64,000 nucleotides of DNA from Streptomyces maremycinicus (GTDB lineage Bacteria; Actinomycetota; Actinomycetes; Streptomycetales; Streptomycetaceae): assembly GCF_001184025.1 (NCBI RefSeq), contig NZ_BBYG01000009.1, positions 495,682 through 559,681 of the forward strand, in the 5' to 3' direction. Below the pieces are notes generated by a model, which ran no database searches, was not told the DNA's origin, and saw nothing but the letters and a program-made list of their open reading frames with translations. Shown in pieces: positions 1 through 8,954 of this stretch; within the stretch, counting starts at the first letter, position 1; every line of letters starts with the position of its first letter. Made by a program: the position numbers and the translations under genes.

Positions 1-702
1 ATGCTGTTGTCGCAGCACGAGGCCGCCGCGCTCGCCTCGCTGGGGATCTGGTTCGAGCTGATCCTCATGCAGCTGCTCGTCCGGCACATCTACGACAAGG
101 CGGCGACGAGCGCGCACGTGCGGTACGCGCTGACCGAGATCGAGGACGAGTGCCGGCACTCGAAGATGTTCGCCCGGCTGATCACCCGGGGCGGCACGCC
201 CTACTACCCGGTGAGCCGTGCCCACCAGAACCTGGGACGGCTGTTCAAGACGATCTCCACGACGCCCGGCTCCTTCACCGCGACCCTGCTGGGCGAGGAG
301 GTCCTCGACTGGATGCAGCGGCTGACCTTCCCGGACGAGCGGGTCCAGCCGCTGGTCCGTGGCGTCACCCGGATCCACGTCGTGGAGGAGGCCCGGCACG
401 TCCGCTACGCCCGTGAGGAGCTGCGCCGCCAGATGATGACGGCGCCGAAGTGGTCCCAGGAGTTCACCAGGGTCACGTCGGGCGAGTTCGCGCGGGTCTT
501 CTCCGTGGCGTTCGTGAACCCGGAGGTCTACACGAACGTGGGCCTGGACCAGCGCGAGGCCGTGGCGCAGGTGCGGGCGAGCGGGCACCGGCGGGAGGTC
601 ATGCAGACGGGATCGAAGAAACTGACGGACTTCCTGGACGACATCGGGGTGCTGCGGGGCGTCGGGCGGCGGCTGTGGAAGTCGTCCGGACTGCTCGCCT
701 GA
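1..702 (+). CDS. AurF-like diiron oxygenase, 5' truncated by window edge
   Basis: Probable member of the AurF / p-aminobenzoate N-oxygenase-like family of non-haem diiron oxygenases. The protein is mostly helical and carries the spaced Glu and ExxH ligands expected of a diiron four-helix bundle: a Glu then ECRH (within EIEDECRHSKMF), a Glu in LLGEEVLDW, and a His plus EARH (within RIHVVEEARHVRYA). The reading frame is open from base 1 and only 233 residues are present, whereas the family usually has about 300. The true start is therefore very likely upstream of the window, and the ATG at base 1 should not be taken as the start. A TetR regulator follows 46 bp downstream on the same strand and may control it. 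The substrate cannot be inferred. Confidence 0.8.
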   Translation: MLLSQHEAAALASLGIWFELILMQLLVRHIYDKAATSAHVRYALTEIEDECRHSKMFARLITRGGTPYYPVSRAHQNLGRLFKTISTTPGSFTATLLGEEVLDWMQRLTFPDERVQPLVRGVTRIHVVEEARHVRYAREELRRQMMTAPKWSQEFTRVTSGEFARVFSVAFVNPEVYTNVGLDQREAVAQVRASGHRREVMQTGSKKLTDFLDDIGVLRGVGRRLWKSSGLLA

Positions 703-748
703 CCCGACGGCGGGCACGGGGCGGGGGCGGGCGATTACGCTGCACGTC

Positions 749-1399
749 ATGACCCCCGCCGCGCCCGCCTACCGTCGCCTCAGCGTCGAGGAACGCCGCA
801 GCCAGCTGCTGGAGGCCGCGCTCTCGCTCTTCGCGCACCGCGCCCCCGAGGACGTCTCGCTGGACGATGTGGCGGAGGCCGCCGGGGTGTCCCGGCCGCT
901 CGTCTACCGGTACTTCCCCGGTGGCAAGCAGCAGCTCTACGAGGCCGCCCTGCGCTCCGCCGCCGAGGAGCTGCACCACTGCTTCGACGAGCCGCGCGAC
1001 GGCCCGCCCCTGCCCCGCCTCGCGCGGGCCCTCGACCGCTATCTGTCGTTCGTCGGCCGCCACGACGCCGGTTTCAGCGCCCTGCTCCAGGGCGGCAGCG
1101 TCGTCGAGACGTCCCGGACGACCGCCATCGTGGACGGCGTACGGCGGGCCGCCGCCGAGCACATCTACCGCCACCTGGGGGTCCCCGATCCCGGGCCGCG
1201 GCTCCGGATGACCGTGCGGATGTGGATCACCGCCGTCGAGGCGGCCTCCCTCATCTGGCTCGACGAGGACAAGCAGCCGCCCGCCGACGAGCTGCGCGAC
1301 TGGCTGGTCGACCAGTTCGTCGCCGTCCTCACGGTGACCGCGGCGCGGGACGCGCAGACCGCCGAGCTGGTCCGGGGTGCGCTGGCGGCGGAGTCCTGA
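749..1399 (+). CDS. TetR/AcrR family transcriptional regulator
   Basis: A 216-residue one-domain regulator with a classic TetR N-terminal helix-turn-helix: VSLDDVAEAAGVSRPLVYRYF at about residues 35-55, followed by a helical ligand-binding domain with conserved W/E-rich helices. Length is typical of the family. It lies just after the AurF-like oxygenase, so local control of that gene or itself is a reasonable inference. No operator palindrome was identified in the 46-bp gap. A small hypothetical gene begins 14 bp after its stop and may be co-transcribed. Confidence 0.9.
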   Translation: MTPAAPAYRRLSVEERRSQLLEAALSLFAHRAPEDVSLDDVAEAAGVSRPLVYRYFPGGKQQLYEAALRSAAEELHHCFDEPRDGPPLPRLARALDRYLSFVGRHDAGFSALLQGGSVVETSRTTAIVDGVRRAAAEHIYRHLGVPDPGPRLRMTVRMWITAVEAASLIWLDEDKQPPADELRDWLVDQFVAVLTVTAARDAQTAELVRGALAAES

Positions 1400-1413
1400 T
1401 CGACACTGGTGCG

Positions 1414-1797
1414 GTGAAGAGCGAAGACACCCCCTTCGAGGGCGGCCCCATGGACGGCCGGGTGCTGCCCGTGCTGCTGGGCCCGACCGGGCACCCGCCG
1501 AAGACCTACCGCATCCCCGTCCCCGACGCGGCCGGCGGCCCGCCCACCGTGCTGGTCTACCGGCGTGTGCCGCGCGGCCACAGCAGGAGGCTCGGCCTGC
1601 CCCAGGGCTGGAAGTACGAGTTCGCCGCCGAGGGCGACACGGGAGCGAGGTGGAGCGGCGGGCTGAGCGGCCTGAAGTGGCCGTGGTCGAAACCCGCTAC
1701 TCCGCCCGGCACCGAGCCCGGCACCCGCCCCGGCACCGATCCCGGCGGTCCGCCCGACGCCACGCCGGGCGGACGGCGGGACGACGCCGACGAGTGA
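1414..1797 (+). CDS. Hypothetical protein, proline/glycine-rich tail
   Basis: A 127-residue protein starting at GTG 1414 (VKSEDTPFEGG), 14 bp after the TetR stop. An in-frame ATG at 1450 (MDGRVLPVLLG) is an alternative; neither has a strong ribosome binding site. The first 90 residues look folded (VLPVLLGPTGHPPKTYRIPV, VYRRVPRGHSRRLGLPQGWK). The last 40 are a low-complexity Pro/Gly/Thr/Asp tail built on repeated PGT(E/R/D)PGT units. No recognised domain and no signal peptide. Third-position GC is high over the whole frame, which supports coding. Function unknown. Confidence 0.65.
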   Translation: MKSEDTPFEGGPMDGRVLPVLLGPTGHPPKTYRIPVPDAAGGPPTVLVYRRVPRGHSRRLGLPQGWKYEFAAEGDTGARWSGGLSGLKWPWSKPATPPGTEPGTRPGTDPGGPPDATPGGRRDDADE

Positions 1798-1900
1798 CCT
1801 GGTTGCGCCGAACCGCGCACCTCCGGCGCGCGGGCCGCGCGCGCCCGCCTGATGCTCGCCCTACGGGATGGAGGGGCCACCCCGCAGTGGAGGTGATGAC

Positions 1901-3241
1901 GTGTCAGGAAGACTGCTGCGTCTGGCCTGTACGGCCGCCACGGCGGCGCTCGCCGTACAGGCCGTGCTGGGCCCCGGGCTCGCCGTGGCGGCACCGGAGC
2001 CCCCGGAGCCCGGCGAACGGACGGTGACGGCATCGCAGAAGGCGGCCCCGGGACAACCACCGGCCGCCGGGGCGGGAACCGAAGCCGAAGAGGAGAGCGA
2101 GACCGAGGCGGAGACCGGGGCCGGGACGGAGACCGGCGCGGAGACCGGGGCCGGGACGGAGGGCCCGGACGGCGAAGAACGGACCGTGGCTGAACTGCTG
2201 ACGGAGCTTCAGCGGCTGTACCAGGAGGCCGAGCGGGCGACCGAGGCCTTCAACGCCACCGAGGAGCAGCTGAAGCGGCAGCGGGCCGAGACCCGGCGGC
2301 TGGACGCCGGCCTGGTGAAGGCCCGGCTCTCCCTGCACCGCAGCCGGGGCGCGGCCGGACGGCTCGCCCGCCAGCAGTACCAGGGCAGCACCGACATCTC
2401 CCCGTACGTACGGCTGCTGCTCGCCCGCGATCCGCAGCACGCCCTCGACCAGGGGCATCTGATCGGTCAGTTGGCGCGCGAGCGGGCCGGCACGGTCGGA
2501 CGGCTGGCGAGCGGCGAACGCCGGGCCGACGACCTGGCGCGCAAGGCGCGGGCCGCCCTCGACGCACAGCTCACCCTCACGGAACGCCGGAAGAAGGAGC
2601 GCGACGACGTGACCCGGCGTCTGGCCGACGTCGAGGAACTGCTCGCCTCGCTGACCGCCGAGCAGCTCACCGCCCTCGCCGAACTGGAGCGTGAGGGCGT
2701 CTCGCGGGCGCAGGACGAGCTGATGGCGTCCGGTGCGCTCGACGAGGACCGCAAGCCCTCGAAGGAGGGCGAGAAGGCCGTGCGGTACGCCGTACGGCAG
2801 ATCGGCAAGCCGTACGAGTGGGGCGCTGAGGGCCCGAGGTCGTACGACTGCTCGGGCCTGACATCCGAGGCCTGGGGGCACGCCGGGAAGCCGATCCCGC
2901 GGACCAGCGAGGAGCAGTGGGCGCGGCTGCCGAGAATCCCGCTGACCCGGCTGCGCCCCGGCGACCTGGTGGTCTACTTCCCCGAGGCCACCCATGTGGC
3001 GATGTACCTGGGCGGCGGCAAGGTGGTCCAGGCGCCGAGGACCGGCGAGCAGGTCAAGATCACCGAGATCGCCGCCCAGCCGGTCCTCGGAGCCGTACGC
3101 CCGGACGCGCCACCCGCCGCGGCCGCGGCTCGTGCCCCCGCTCGGGCCGCCTCTCGTGCCCCCGCTCGGGCCGCCGCCCGGACCCCTGCCCCTGCCGCCG
3201 CCCGGGCCTCCGCTCAGACTCCGGAGAGGGAACCCAGGTAG
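1901..3241 (+). CDS. Secreted NlpC/P60 family peptidoglycan hydrolase
   Basis: Predicted exported cell-wall endopeptidase (C40). I chose the GTG at 1901 (VSGRLLRLACTAATAALAV) because GGAGG lies 8 bp upstream and it directly begins a signal peptide with cleavage expected near AVAA/PEP. An upstream in-frame ATG at 1868 would add 11 non-signal residues. Regions in order: signal peptide 1-31; Glu/Thr/Gly-rich repeats about 55-90; long coiled coil about 95-285; C-terminal NlpC/P60 domain with catalytic Cys317 (YDCSGLTSEAW) and His365 (EATHVAMYL); then an Ala/Arg/Pro-rich tail. This layout resembles mycobacterial RipA-type and Streptomyces D,L-endopeptidases. The last 28 bp overlap the end of the convergent flavoprotein gene. 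Confidence 0.88.
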   Translation: MSGRLLRLACTAATAALAVQAVLGPGLAVAAPEPPEPGERTVTASQKAAPGQPPAAGAGTEAEEESETEAETGAGTETGAETGAGTEGPDGEERTVAELLTELQRLYQEAERATEAFNATEEQLKRQRAETRRLDAGLVKARLSLHRSRGAAGRLARQQYQGSTDISPYVRLLLARDPQHALDQGHLIGQLARERAGTVGRLASGERRADDLARKARAALDAQLTLTERRKKERDDVTRRLADVEELLASLTAEQLTALAELEREGVSRAQDELMASGALDEDRKPSKEGEKAVRYAVRQIGKPYEWGAEGPRSYDCSGLTSEAWGHAGKPIPRTSEEQWARLPRIPLTRLRPGDLVVYFPEATHVAMYLGGGKVVQAPRTGEQVKITEIAAQPVLGAVRPDAPPAAAAARAPARAASRAPARAAARTPAPAAARASAQTPEREPR

Positions 3242-4467
3242 GCAGCCGTCTTCTCCGGCTCGTAGAAGAAGTTCTCGAAGTCGGACGGGTCGTCGAAGGC
3301 GTTGGCGAAACGATCAGCCACGGGCGGCAGCTGGCCGGCCGCGCCCAGCAGGTTGATGATGTGCTCCGGCGGCGGGGCCAGCATCGCGTTGGTCCACTTG
3401 GTGACGTGCCGGGCGGTCTCCCAGTACCGGTCGAAGGTGGCGCGCATCCACGCCTCGTCGAACTCCTTCTCCCCCTGCTCGAGGATCGAGGAGAGGTACG
3501 CGGCCGCGCACTTGGACGCCGAGTTGGAGCCCTGCCCGGTGATCGGGTCGTTGGCGACGACGACGTCGGCGACGCCGAGCACCAGCCCACCGCCGGGAAG
3601 GCGGCCGACGGGGTTGCGGACGGTGGGCGCGTAACGGCCCGCCAGGGTGCCGCCGGCGTCGGTCAGTTCGACCTTGGTGGCCCGCGCGTACTCCCAGGGC
3701 GTGAACTTCTCCATGAGCTCCAGGGTCAGGGAGAGGTGCTCCGCGGGGTCCTTGACGCCGTTGAAGACGTCCAGCGGGCCGCCGGGTATGCCCTCCCAGA
3801 ACAGGATGTCCGCGCGGCCGGAGGTGGTGAGCGTCGGCATGACGAACAGCTCGCCCACACCGGGCACGAGGTTGCAGCGGACCGCGTCCAGGTCCGGGTG
3901 CTCCGGGCGCGGGCCCAGCCCGTGCACGTAGGCGACGGCGAGGGCGCGCTGCGGCTCGCCGTAGGGGGAGCGCTCCGGGTCGCGGCCGAACATCTGGACG
4001 AGCTCGCCCTTGCCCGCCGAGACCAGGACCAGGTCGTAGGCACGGGAGAAGTAGTCGAGGTCGGAGACCGCCGCGCCGTGGATCACCAGCTGGCCGCCGC
4101 GCTGGGCGAACGTCTCCATCCAGCCCGCCATCTTCACCCGCTGGTCGACGGACTGCGCGTAGCCGTCGAGCCTGCCCAGCCAGTCGATCGCGCGCTGCGT
4201 CGGGCCCGGGTCGTGCGAACCGGGGGCCGCCACCGAGACGCCGAGCCCGCCGATCCTCGGGGCCTGCTGCTCCCAGAAGTTGAGCTGGAGGTCGCGCTCG
4301 TGCTGGAGGGCGGTGTGGAACATGCACTGCGTCGACATGACCCGGCCGGAGCGGATCTCGTCCGCCGTCCGGTTCGACATCAGGGTGACCTCGTACCCGT
4401 GCGACTGGAGGCCGAGGGCGAGCTGGAGACCGGACTGGCCGGCTCCGACGACGAGTATCTTCCGCAT
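3214..4467 (-). CDS. Styrene-monooxygenase-like FAD-dependent oxygenase
   Basis: A 417-residue flavoprotein with an N-terminal Rossmann FAD-binding motif (ILVVGAGQSGLQLALGLQSH, residues 4-23) and the overall pattern of StyA-type two-component styrene/indole monooxygenases, including GRDPERSPYG and an FAD-ribityl-like segment GLVLGVADVVVANDPITGQG near residues 295-315. Such enzymes use reduced FAD from a separate reductase; no reductase gene is adjacent. Start ATG 4467 is preceded by AAGGAGAG. It lies 24 bp after the conservon GTPase gene on the same strand, so it is probably the last gene of that operon. Substrate unknown. Confidence 0.82.
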   Translation of the reverse strand: MRKILVVGAGQSGLQLALGLQSHGYEVTLMSNRTADEIRSGRVMSTQCMFHTALQHERDLQLNFWEQQAPRIGGLGVSVAAPGSHDPGPTQRAIDWLGRLDGYAQSVDQRVKMAGWMETFAQRGGQLVIHGAAVSDLDYFSRAYDLVLVSAGKGELVQMFGRDPERSPYGEPQRALAVAYVHGLGPRPEHPDLDAVRCNLVPGVGELFVMPTLTTSGRADILFWEGIPGGPLDVFNGVKDPAEHLSLTLELMEKFTPWEYARATKVELTDAGGTLAGRYAPTVRNPVGRLPGGGLVLGVADVVVANDPITGQGSNSASKCAAAYLSSILEQGEKEFDEAWMRATFDRYWETARHVTKWTNAMLAPPPEHIINLLGAAGQLPPVADRFANAFDDPSDFENFFYEPEKTAAYLGSLSGV

Positions 4468-4491
4468 GCGGGGAACTCTCCTTGAAGGGCC

Positions 4492-5136
4492 TTACTCGGG
4501 GGTTTCGTCGAGCGCGTGGCCCACCAGGGCCAGGAGGGTCTCGATCACCGAGATCCGGCGCCGCGCATCCATGATCATGACAGGTATGTGCGCGGGGATC
4601 GTCAGCGCCTCCCGCACGTCGACCGGCTCGAACAGCTCGCTGTCGTCGAAGTGGTTGACGGCGACGACGTACGGCAGCCCGCAGCTCTCGAAGTAGTCCA
4701 GCGCGGGGAAGCAGTCCTTCAGTCGGCGGGTGTCGGCCAGCACGACCGCGCCGATCGCGCCGCGCACCAGGTCGTCCCACATGAACCAGAACCGCTGCTG
4801 GCCCGGCGTGCCGAACAGGTAGAGCACCAGGTCGTCGTCGAGGGTGAGCCGGCCGTAGTCCATCGCGACCGTGGTGGTGACCTTCTCCGGAGTGCCGGTG
4901 AGGTCGTCGGTGTCCTCACTGGCCTCGGTCATCAGCGCCTCCGTCTGGAGGGGCTCGATCTCCGAGACGGTGCCCACGAGGGTGGTCTTGCCGACGCCGA
5001 AACCGCCCGCCACCACGATCTTCGTGGCGATGGGGGCACGGGTGCGGTCCGTCTGCCAGGGGAGCAGGGGCTCGTCGGGCTCGGGCGCGACGAGGGGGGA
5101 GACGCCACGAGCGGCGTCAGAGACGACGGAGTCCAC
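4492..5136 (-). CDS. cvnD: Conservon small GTPase (CvnD-like)
   Basis: A 214-residue Ras-like G protein of the conservon type. It has the P-loop GGFGVGKTTLVG (about residues 44-55), the switch II DxxGQ-like element FGTPGQQRFWFMWDD, the guanine-specificity segment VAVNHFDD (N-H-F-D in place of NKxD) and the late hypothetical G5 region. It has the usual conservon position after CvnC, overlapping it by 20 bp, and starts at GTG 5136. In conservons this GTPase is thought to cycle at the membrane with CvnA-CvnC in a G-protein-coupled-like sensor complex. The number of this conservon in other genomes cannot be assigned from sequence alone. Confidence 0.9.
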   Translation of the reverse strand: MDSVVSDAARGVSPLVAPEPDEPLLPWQTDRTRAPIATKIVVAGGFGVGKTTLVGTVSEIEPLQTEALMTEASEDTDDLTGTPEKVTTTVAMDYGRLTLDDDLVLYLFGTPGQQRFWFMWDDLVRGAIGAVVLADTRRLKDCFPALDYFESCGLPYVVAVNHFDDSELFEPVDVREALTIPAHIPVMIMDARRRISVIETLLALVGHALDETPE

Positions 5137-5548
5137 TCAGCACCCTTTCCAGCAGAGCGCGGTCGGGACGGCCCGTACCGTGAGCGGTACCGGTGCCGTA
5201 CACACGGATCTTTCCCTGGTCCGCGAGGTCGCTGAGGAGCACCCGGACCACGCCGAGCGGCATCTTCAGCAGCGCGGCGATCTCGGCCACCGTGCGCATA
5301 CGGCGGCAGAGTTCGACGATGGCCCGCAGTTCCGGCATGACCGTGGACTTGAGGGACCCGTTCGTCAGTTCCTTGCGTTCTTCGGGGGCCTCGAGGGCCG
5401 CCACGAAGGTCTCCACCAGCAGGACGTGCCCGAAGCGGGTACGGCCGCCGGTGAGCGAGTAGGGGCGCACCCGGGCCGGCTTGCGGTCGCCGCCCCGCAC
5501 GGGGAGCTGCTGCCGGTCACCCCGGGACTGCTTCGGGACGGCGCTCAT
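5117..5548 (-). CDS. cvnC: Conservon DUF742 protein (CvnC-like)
   Basis: A 143-residue DUF742 protein with a basic N-terminus, the signature RPYSLTGGRTR at about residues 28-38, and a winged-helix-like C-terminal half (VAEIAALLKMPLGVVRVLLSDLADQG). DUF742 proteins always sit between the roadblock protein and the GTPase in conservons. The start ATG 5548 overlaps the stop of the upstream roadblock gene by 4 bp (ATGA), and its 3' end overlaps the GTPase start by 20 bp, so translational coupling is expected. Biochemical role is not firmly established; a bridging or regulatory role in the conservon complex is inferred. Confidence 0.9.
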   Translation of the reverse strand: MSAVPKQSRGDRQQLPVRGGDRKPARVRPYSLTGGRTRFGHVLLVETFVAALEAPEERKELTNGSLKSTVMPELRAIVELCRRMRTVAEIAALLKMPLGVVRVLLSDLADQGKIRVYGTGTAHGTGRPDRALLERVLSGLRRL

Positions 5549-6048
5549 CGGACGCCCCCCGTCTCCTCGGACTCCAGTGACTGCCGTAGCTCGCTGCGCA
5601 GTTCCGGGGTCAGGACGTGTCCGGCGCGGCCCACGAAGAGAGCCATGTGGTAGGCCACCACGCTCATGTCGCAGTCGGCCGAGCCGTGCACCCCGAGGAG
5701 CGAACCGTCGCTGATCGACATGACGAAGAGGCTGCCCTCGTCCATGGCGACCATGGTGTGCCTGACCCCGCCGAACGCCATGAGCTTGGCGGCGCCGATG
5801 GTGAGGCTGCCGATGCCGGAGACGATGGTGGCGAGATCGGCGGAGGAGCCGCGCGGTCCGGAGGGTTTCGCCTCGCGGGCCTCGCGGGCCTCGAGGTTGC
5901 GGCCCGGGTCCGAGGACAGCAGGAGCAGGCCGTCCGAGGAGACGACGGCGACGGACTGGATGCCGGGTACTTCCTCCACGAGGTTGGTCAACAGCCAGTG
6001 CAGGTTACGGGCTTCACTGCTCAGTGCGAAGGTACTGGGCGCGGTCAA
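5545..6048 (-). CDS. cvnB: Conservon roadblock/LC7 protein (CvnB-like)
   Basis: A 167-residue roadblock/LC7-fold protein (LHWLLTNLVEEVPGIQSVAVVSSDGLLLLSS at the N-terminus, HTMVAMDEGSLFVMSISDGSLLGV in the middle), the usual regulator of Ras-like GTPases in conservons. The likely start is an unusual TTG at 6048: a GAGGAGG Shine-Dalgarno lies 7 bp upstream, the family N-terminus aligns from here, and the TTGA overlap with the kinase stop gives coupling. It contains a short Glu/Arg/Ala direct repeat (EAREAREA) in the middle, probably a loop. Confidence 0.9.
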   Translation of the reverse strand: MTAPSTFALSSEARNLHWLLTNLVEEVPGIQSVAVVSSDGLLLLSSDPGRNLEAREAREAKPSGPRGSSADLATIVSGIGSLTIGAAKLMAFGGVRHTMVAMDEGSLFVMSISDGSLLGVHGSADCDMSVVAYHMALFVGRAGHVLTPELRSELRQSLESEETGGVR

Positions 6049-8954
6049 CTGCTTGCCTCCTCGACTGTGCCCCCCGTGCTTTCTTCGGCGTGTGCGCGTG
6101 CTTCTTGAGTTGTTTCCCGTGCCGCTCCGGGGGACGGGGCCTGGTTCTGGCCCGTCCGTTCGGCGATCTCGGCTTCCACGTCGCGGTAGCCGGCCTCCGC
6201 CCCCCGGCGGAAACCGCCCAGCCGGCGGCGGAGGGCGTCCGCGTCGACGGAACCGGTCCGCTGGCGCGGGGCCTGGGCGGGTGCGGTGATCTTGGGAGTG
6301 CGCTTGGGGAGGCCCTTGTCCGTGACGAGCTCTTCCGGGGCGTCCGGGGTGCGGGTGTGTTCCGTCTCGGCCTCGCCCGTGACGGGTTCGCCGTCAGCGC
6401 TTTCGCCGTCGGCGTGTTCACCGGCGGGGTGTTCACCGGCGGGCGCGGTTGGGGTCGGTGGTGTGTCCCCGCCGGCGGCCGCCGGGTCGGGGCCGAGGGC
6501 GGCGGCGGCGCTCGGCTCCTGCGCCGCGCCGGTCCGCTTCCCCGCCGCGTCGGCCGGTTCCGCGTCCGGAGTGTCTCCCGCGTCCTCGCCCGGCGGGTTC
6601 GGCAGCAGCAGCTCCATCGTCGTCTCGGCCGGGGTCTCGGCCGGGGCGTGCGCCGGAGCCGGCGTGGGCGTCTCGGCCGGGGTCTCCGACTGCCGGACCG
6701 CCCGCTCCGCCATCGCGACCAGCGGGTCCGCGGACTGCTTGCGGCCCGGCAGGACATTGGAGTTGGCTTCCGCGGTCGCGCCCGGCAGCGAGAAGGACGT
6801 GGGGGTGGCCGCGGGGTTCGTCAGCGGGACCGCGGCGGCCGGGGCCGCGGCGAGGAGCGCGGTCGGCAGGACGACGACCGCCGCCACCCCGCCCTGCTTC
6901 TGCTCGCGCAGCCGCACCCGCGCCCCGTGCCGGTGGGCGAGCCGGGCGACCACGTACAGGCCGAGGCCGAGACCCTCGTCGCCCTCCTGGTCGTACGGCG
7001 TCGCGGGGTCGAACTCGGCGAGGCGGGCGTTGAGGCGGCCCATCCGGTCCTCGGCCATGCCGATGCCCTCGTCCTGGACGGAGAGCATGACCTCGCCGTT
7101 CTCCAGGAGCCAGCCGGACACCTCGACGGGGAGGTCGGGCGGCGAGAACGAGGTGGCGTTCTCCAGGAGTTCGGCGAGCAGGTGGGAGAGGTCGTCCGCG
7201 GCGAATCCGGCCACGTGCGCGTGCGGCGGGAGCGCGGAGATGCGGACCCGCTCGTACCGCTCGATCTCGCTGACCGCCGCGCGCACCACGTCCACCAGCG
7301 GGATCGGACCCGCGTGCTGCTGGACGTGTTCCGTGCCGGCCAGCACCAGCAGGTTCTCGCTGTGGCGGCGCATGACCGTGGCGAAGTGGTCGAGCTTGAA
7401 GAGCGTGGCCAGCCGGTCGGGGTCCTGCTCGCGCTCCTCCAGCCCCTCGATGACGGCCAGTTGCCGTTCGACGAGGCCGAGGGTGCGCAGCGCCAGGTTG
7501 ACGAAGGTACCGCCGATGCTGTCCCGCAGGCCGTCCAGCTGGGCGGCGGATTCGGCGAGTTCGGTGCGCAGTTCCTCGCGGGCGTCGGCCATCCGCTGGC
7601 GCTGCCCGACGAGGTGCTTGCGGTCGGACTCCAGGGTGCCGACGCGCTCGTGGAGCGCCACGGCGTGCTCGTGCAGGGCGTTGACGGAGCGGACGACCTG
7701 GGCGAACTCGTCGTTGCGGCCGGTGAACCGGACCGGTTCCTCCGCCGCGGGGTTCTCGGCCTCCGCCAGTCGCGCGGACCCCCGGCGCAGGACGGACAGC
7801 GGGCGGGTCAGGCTGCGCGCCAGGCCGGTGGCGATGACGACCGCCAGCAGTATCAGGGCCCCGAGGAGGGTGACGCGCAGTTCCAGTTCGGTGACGTCGT
7901 CGTCCCGGAGCAGGGCGAGGTCCTCGGCGCGGTGGCCGTACAGGGAGGACTCGACGCCGCGCATCAGGTCGACCCGGGCGGAGAGCGCGGCGTCGAGCTT
8001 CTTGACGCTGGTGTCGAGTTCACCGTCGCTCAGCTTCGGCTGGTCGGTGAGGGAGGCGAGGTAGGCCTCGGCGGTGTCGACGTCGCCACCGGTGACCGTG
8101 GAGTCGTACGAGGCCACGGCCTCCGGCGGCGCGCCCTCCCGGAAGTCCGCGAGGGCCGCGTCGGAGCGCAGCCGGGCCTGCTGCGCGGCGGCGGTGAGCG
8201 CGTCGCGCTGTTTGGTGTCGGCGGCCGAGGAGACCTTCTCGGTGACCGACCGGCCGGTGACCGGGTCGTACTCGGTCTCGGTGCTCGTCGGCACGTTCAG
8301 GGCCGCGAGCAGCAGTCCCCGGGTCGCGGAGGCCTGCTGGACGACGGTGTCGAGCTCGGCGAGGGCGTACGCGCCGGAGCCCGCGCGGGGCGGCATCTCC
8401 TCCGCCAGCCGGTCGACGAGGACATGGAGCGCGGCGATGGCCCCGGAGTACGCCTCGTGCGCCTCCAGGGCGGTGCTCTTGCCGGTGAGGGCCGACTGAC
8501 GCACGGACGGCACGGCGTCGAGGACCTCGCGCAGCGCCGCGGAGACCTCCGTCTCGGCGGTCAGCTCGCGCGACTGCCGGTCCACCCGGGCGCTGCCCTG
8601 GGCGGAGGGCGCCTTGGACTTCACCCGGCCGGCCGCCACATACGTGGTGACCTCGTCCCGCTCGTCCGCCAGGGACTGGGCGAGGGCGAGGGCGTCCTGG
8701 GTCTGTTCGGCCAGGGTGACCAGGTCCTGGGAGTCCTTCAGCTGCCCGGAGGCGGCGAGGATCGAGGGGGCGCCCGCCCCGGCCACGGCGGCGGCGACGA
8801 CGGCCACCGCGACGATCAGCCGGTTGCGCACATGGGTCGGACGGCCCTTGCCGACAGGGGTGCGCTCCGCGCCCCCCTCGGAGGCCGTCTGCCTGCCTGT
8901 ACGCCGAGGCCGCGTCTTCTGCACCGGTGCTCGCATTCCTGACTCGTGTGCCAT
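6045..8954 (-). CDS. cvnA: Conservon sensor histidine kinase with nitrate-sensing-like domain (CvnA-like)
   Basis: Large membrane sensor kinase heading the conservon. Order: short basic N-terminus; first transmembrane segment (LIVAVAVVAAAVAGAGAPSI); extracytoplasmic helical NIT-type domain beginning LKDSQDLVTLAEQTQDALAL; second transmembrane segment (VTLLGALILLAVVIATGLA); HAMP (TRPLSVLRRGSARLAEAEN); coiled coil; histidine region (LDHFATVMRRHSENLLVLAG); HATPase_c with N box LLENATSFSPP, G1 VQDEGIGMAEDR and G2 GLGLGLYVV. About 260 residues of Pro/Ala/Glu-rich tail follow, as in other CvnA proteins. Start chosen at ATG 8954 (MAHESGMRAP); ATG 8936 is equally possible, and the frame continues upstream to 9092. 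No partner response regulator is adjacent. Confidence 0.9.
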   Translation of the reverse strand: MAHESGMRAPVQKTRPRRTGRQTASEGGAERTPVGKGRPTHVRNRLIVAVAVVAAAVAGAGAPSILAASGQLKDSQDLVTLAEQTQDALALAQSLADERDEVTTYVAAGRVKSKAPSAQGSARVDRQSRELTAETEVSAALREVLDAVPSVRQSALTGKSTALEAHEAYSGAIAALHVLVDRLAEEMPPRAGSGAYALAELDTVVQQASATRGLLLAALNVPTSTETEYDPVTGRSVTEKVSSAADTKQRDALTAAAQQARLRSDAALADFREGAPPEAVASYDSTVTGGDVDTAEAYLASLTDQPKLSDGELDTSVKKLDAALSARVDLMRGVESSLYGHRAEDLALLRDDDVTELELRVTLLGALILLAVVIATGLARSLTRPLSVLRRGSARLAEAENPAAEEPVRFTGRNDEFAQVVRSVNALHEHAVALHERVGTLESDRKHLVGQRQRMADAREELRTELAESAAQLDGLRDSIGGTFVNLALRTLGLVERQLAVIEGLEEREQDPDRLATLFKLDHFATVMRRHSENLLVLAGTEHVQQHAGPIPLVDVVRAAVSEIERYERVRISALPPHAHVAGFAADDLSHLLAELLENATSFSPPDLPVEVSGWLLENGEVMLSVQDEGIGMAEDRMGRLNARLAEFDPATPYDQEGDEGLGLGLYVVARLAHRHGARVRLREQKQGGVAAVVVLPTALLAAAPAAAVPLTNPAATPTSFSLPGATAEANSNVLPGRKQSADPLVAMAERAVRQSETPAETPTPAPAHAPAETPAETTMELLLPNPPGEDAGDTPDAEPADAAGKRTGAAQEPSAAAALGPDPAAAGGDTPPTPTAPAGEHPAGEHADGESADGEPVTGEAETEHTRTPDAPEELVTDKGLPKRTPKITAPAQAPRQRTGSVDADALRRRLGGFRRGAEAGYRDVEAEIAERTGQNQAPSPGAARETTQEARAHAEESTGGTVEEASS

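Noticed and set aside
6024..8942. Long plus-strand open frame (972 codons) opposite the conservon kinase
   Set aside because: It is antisense to a clearly recognisable kinase. The product is Arg/Gly/Val-rich with no domain, as expected for a high-GC shadow frame.
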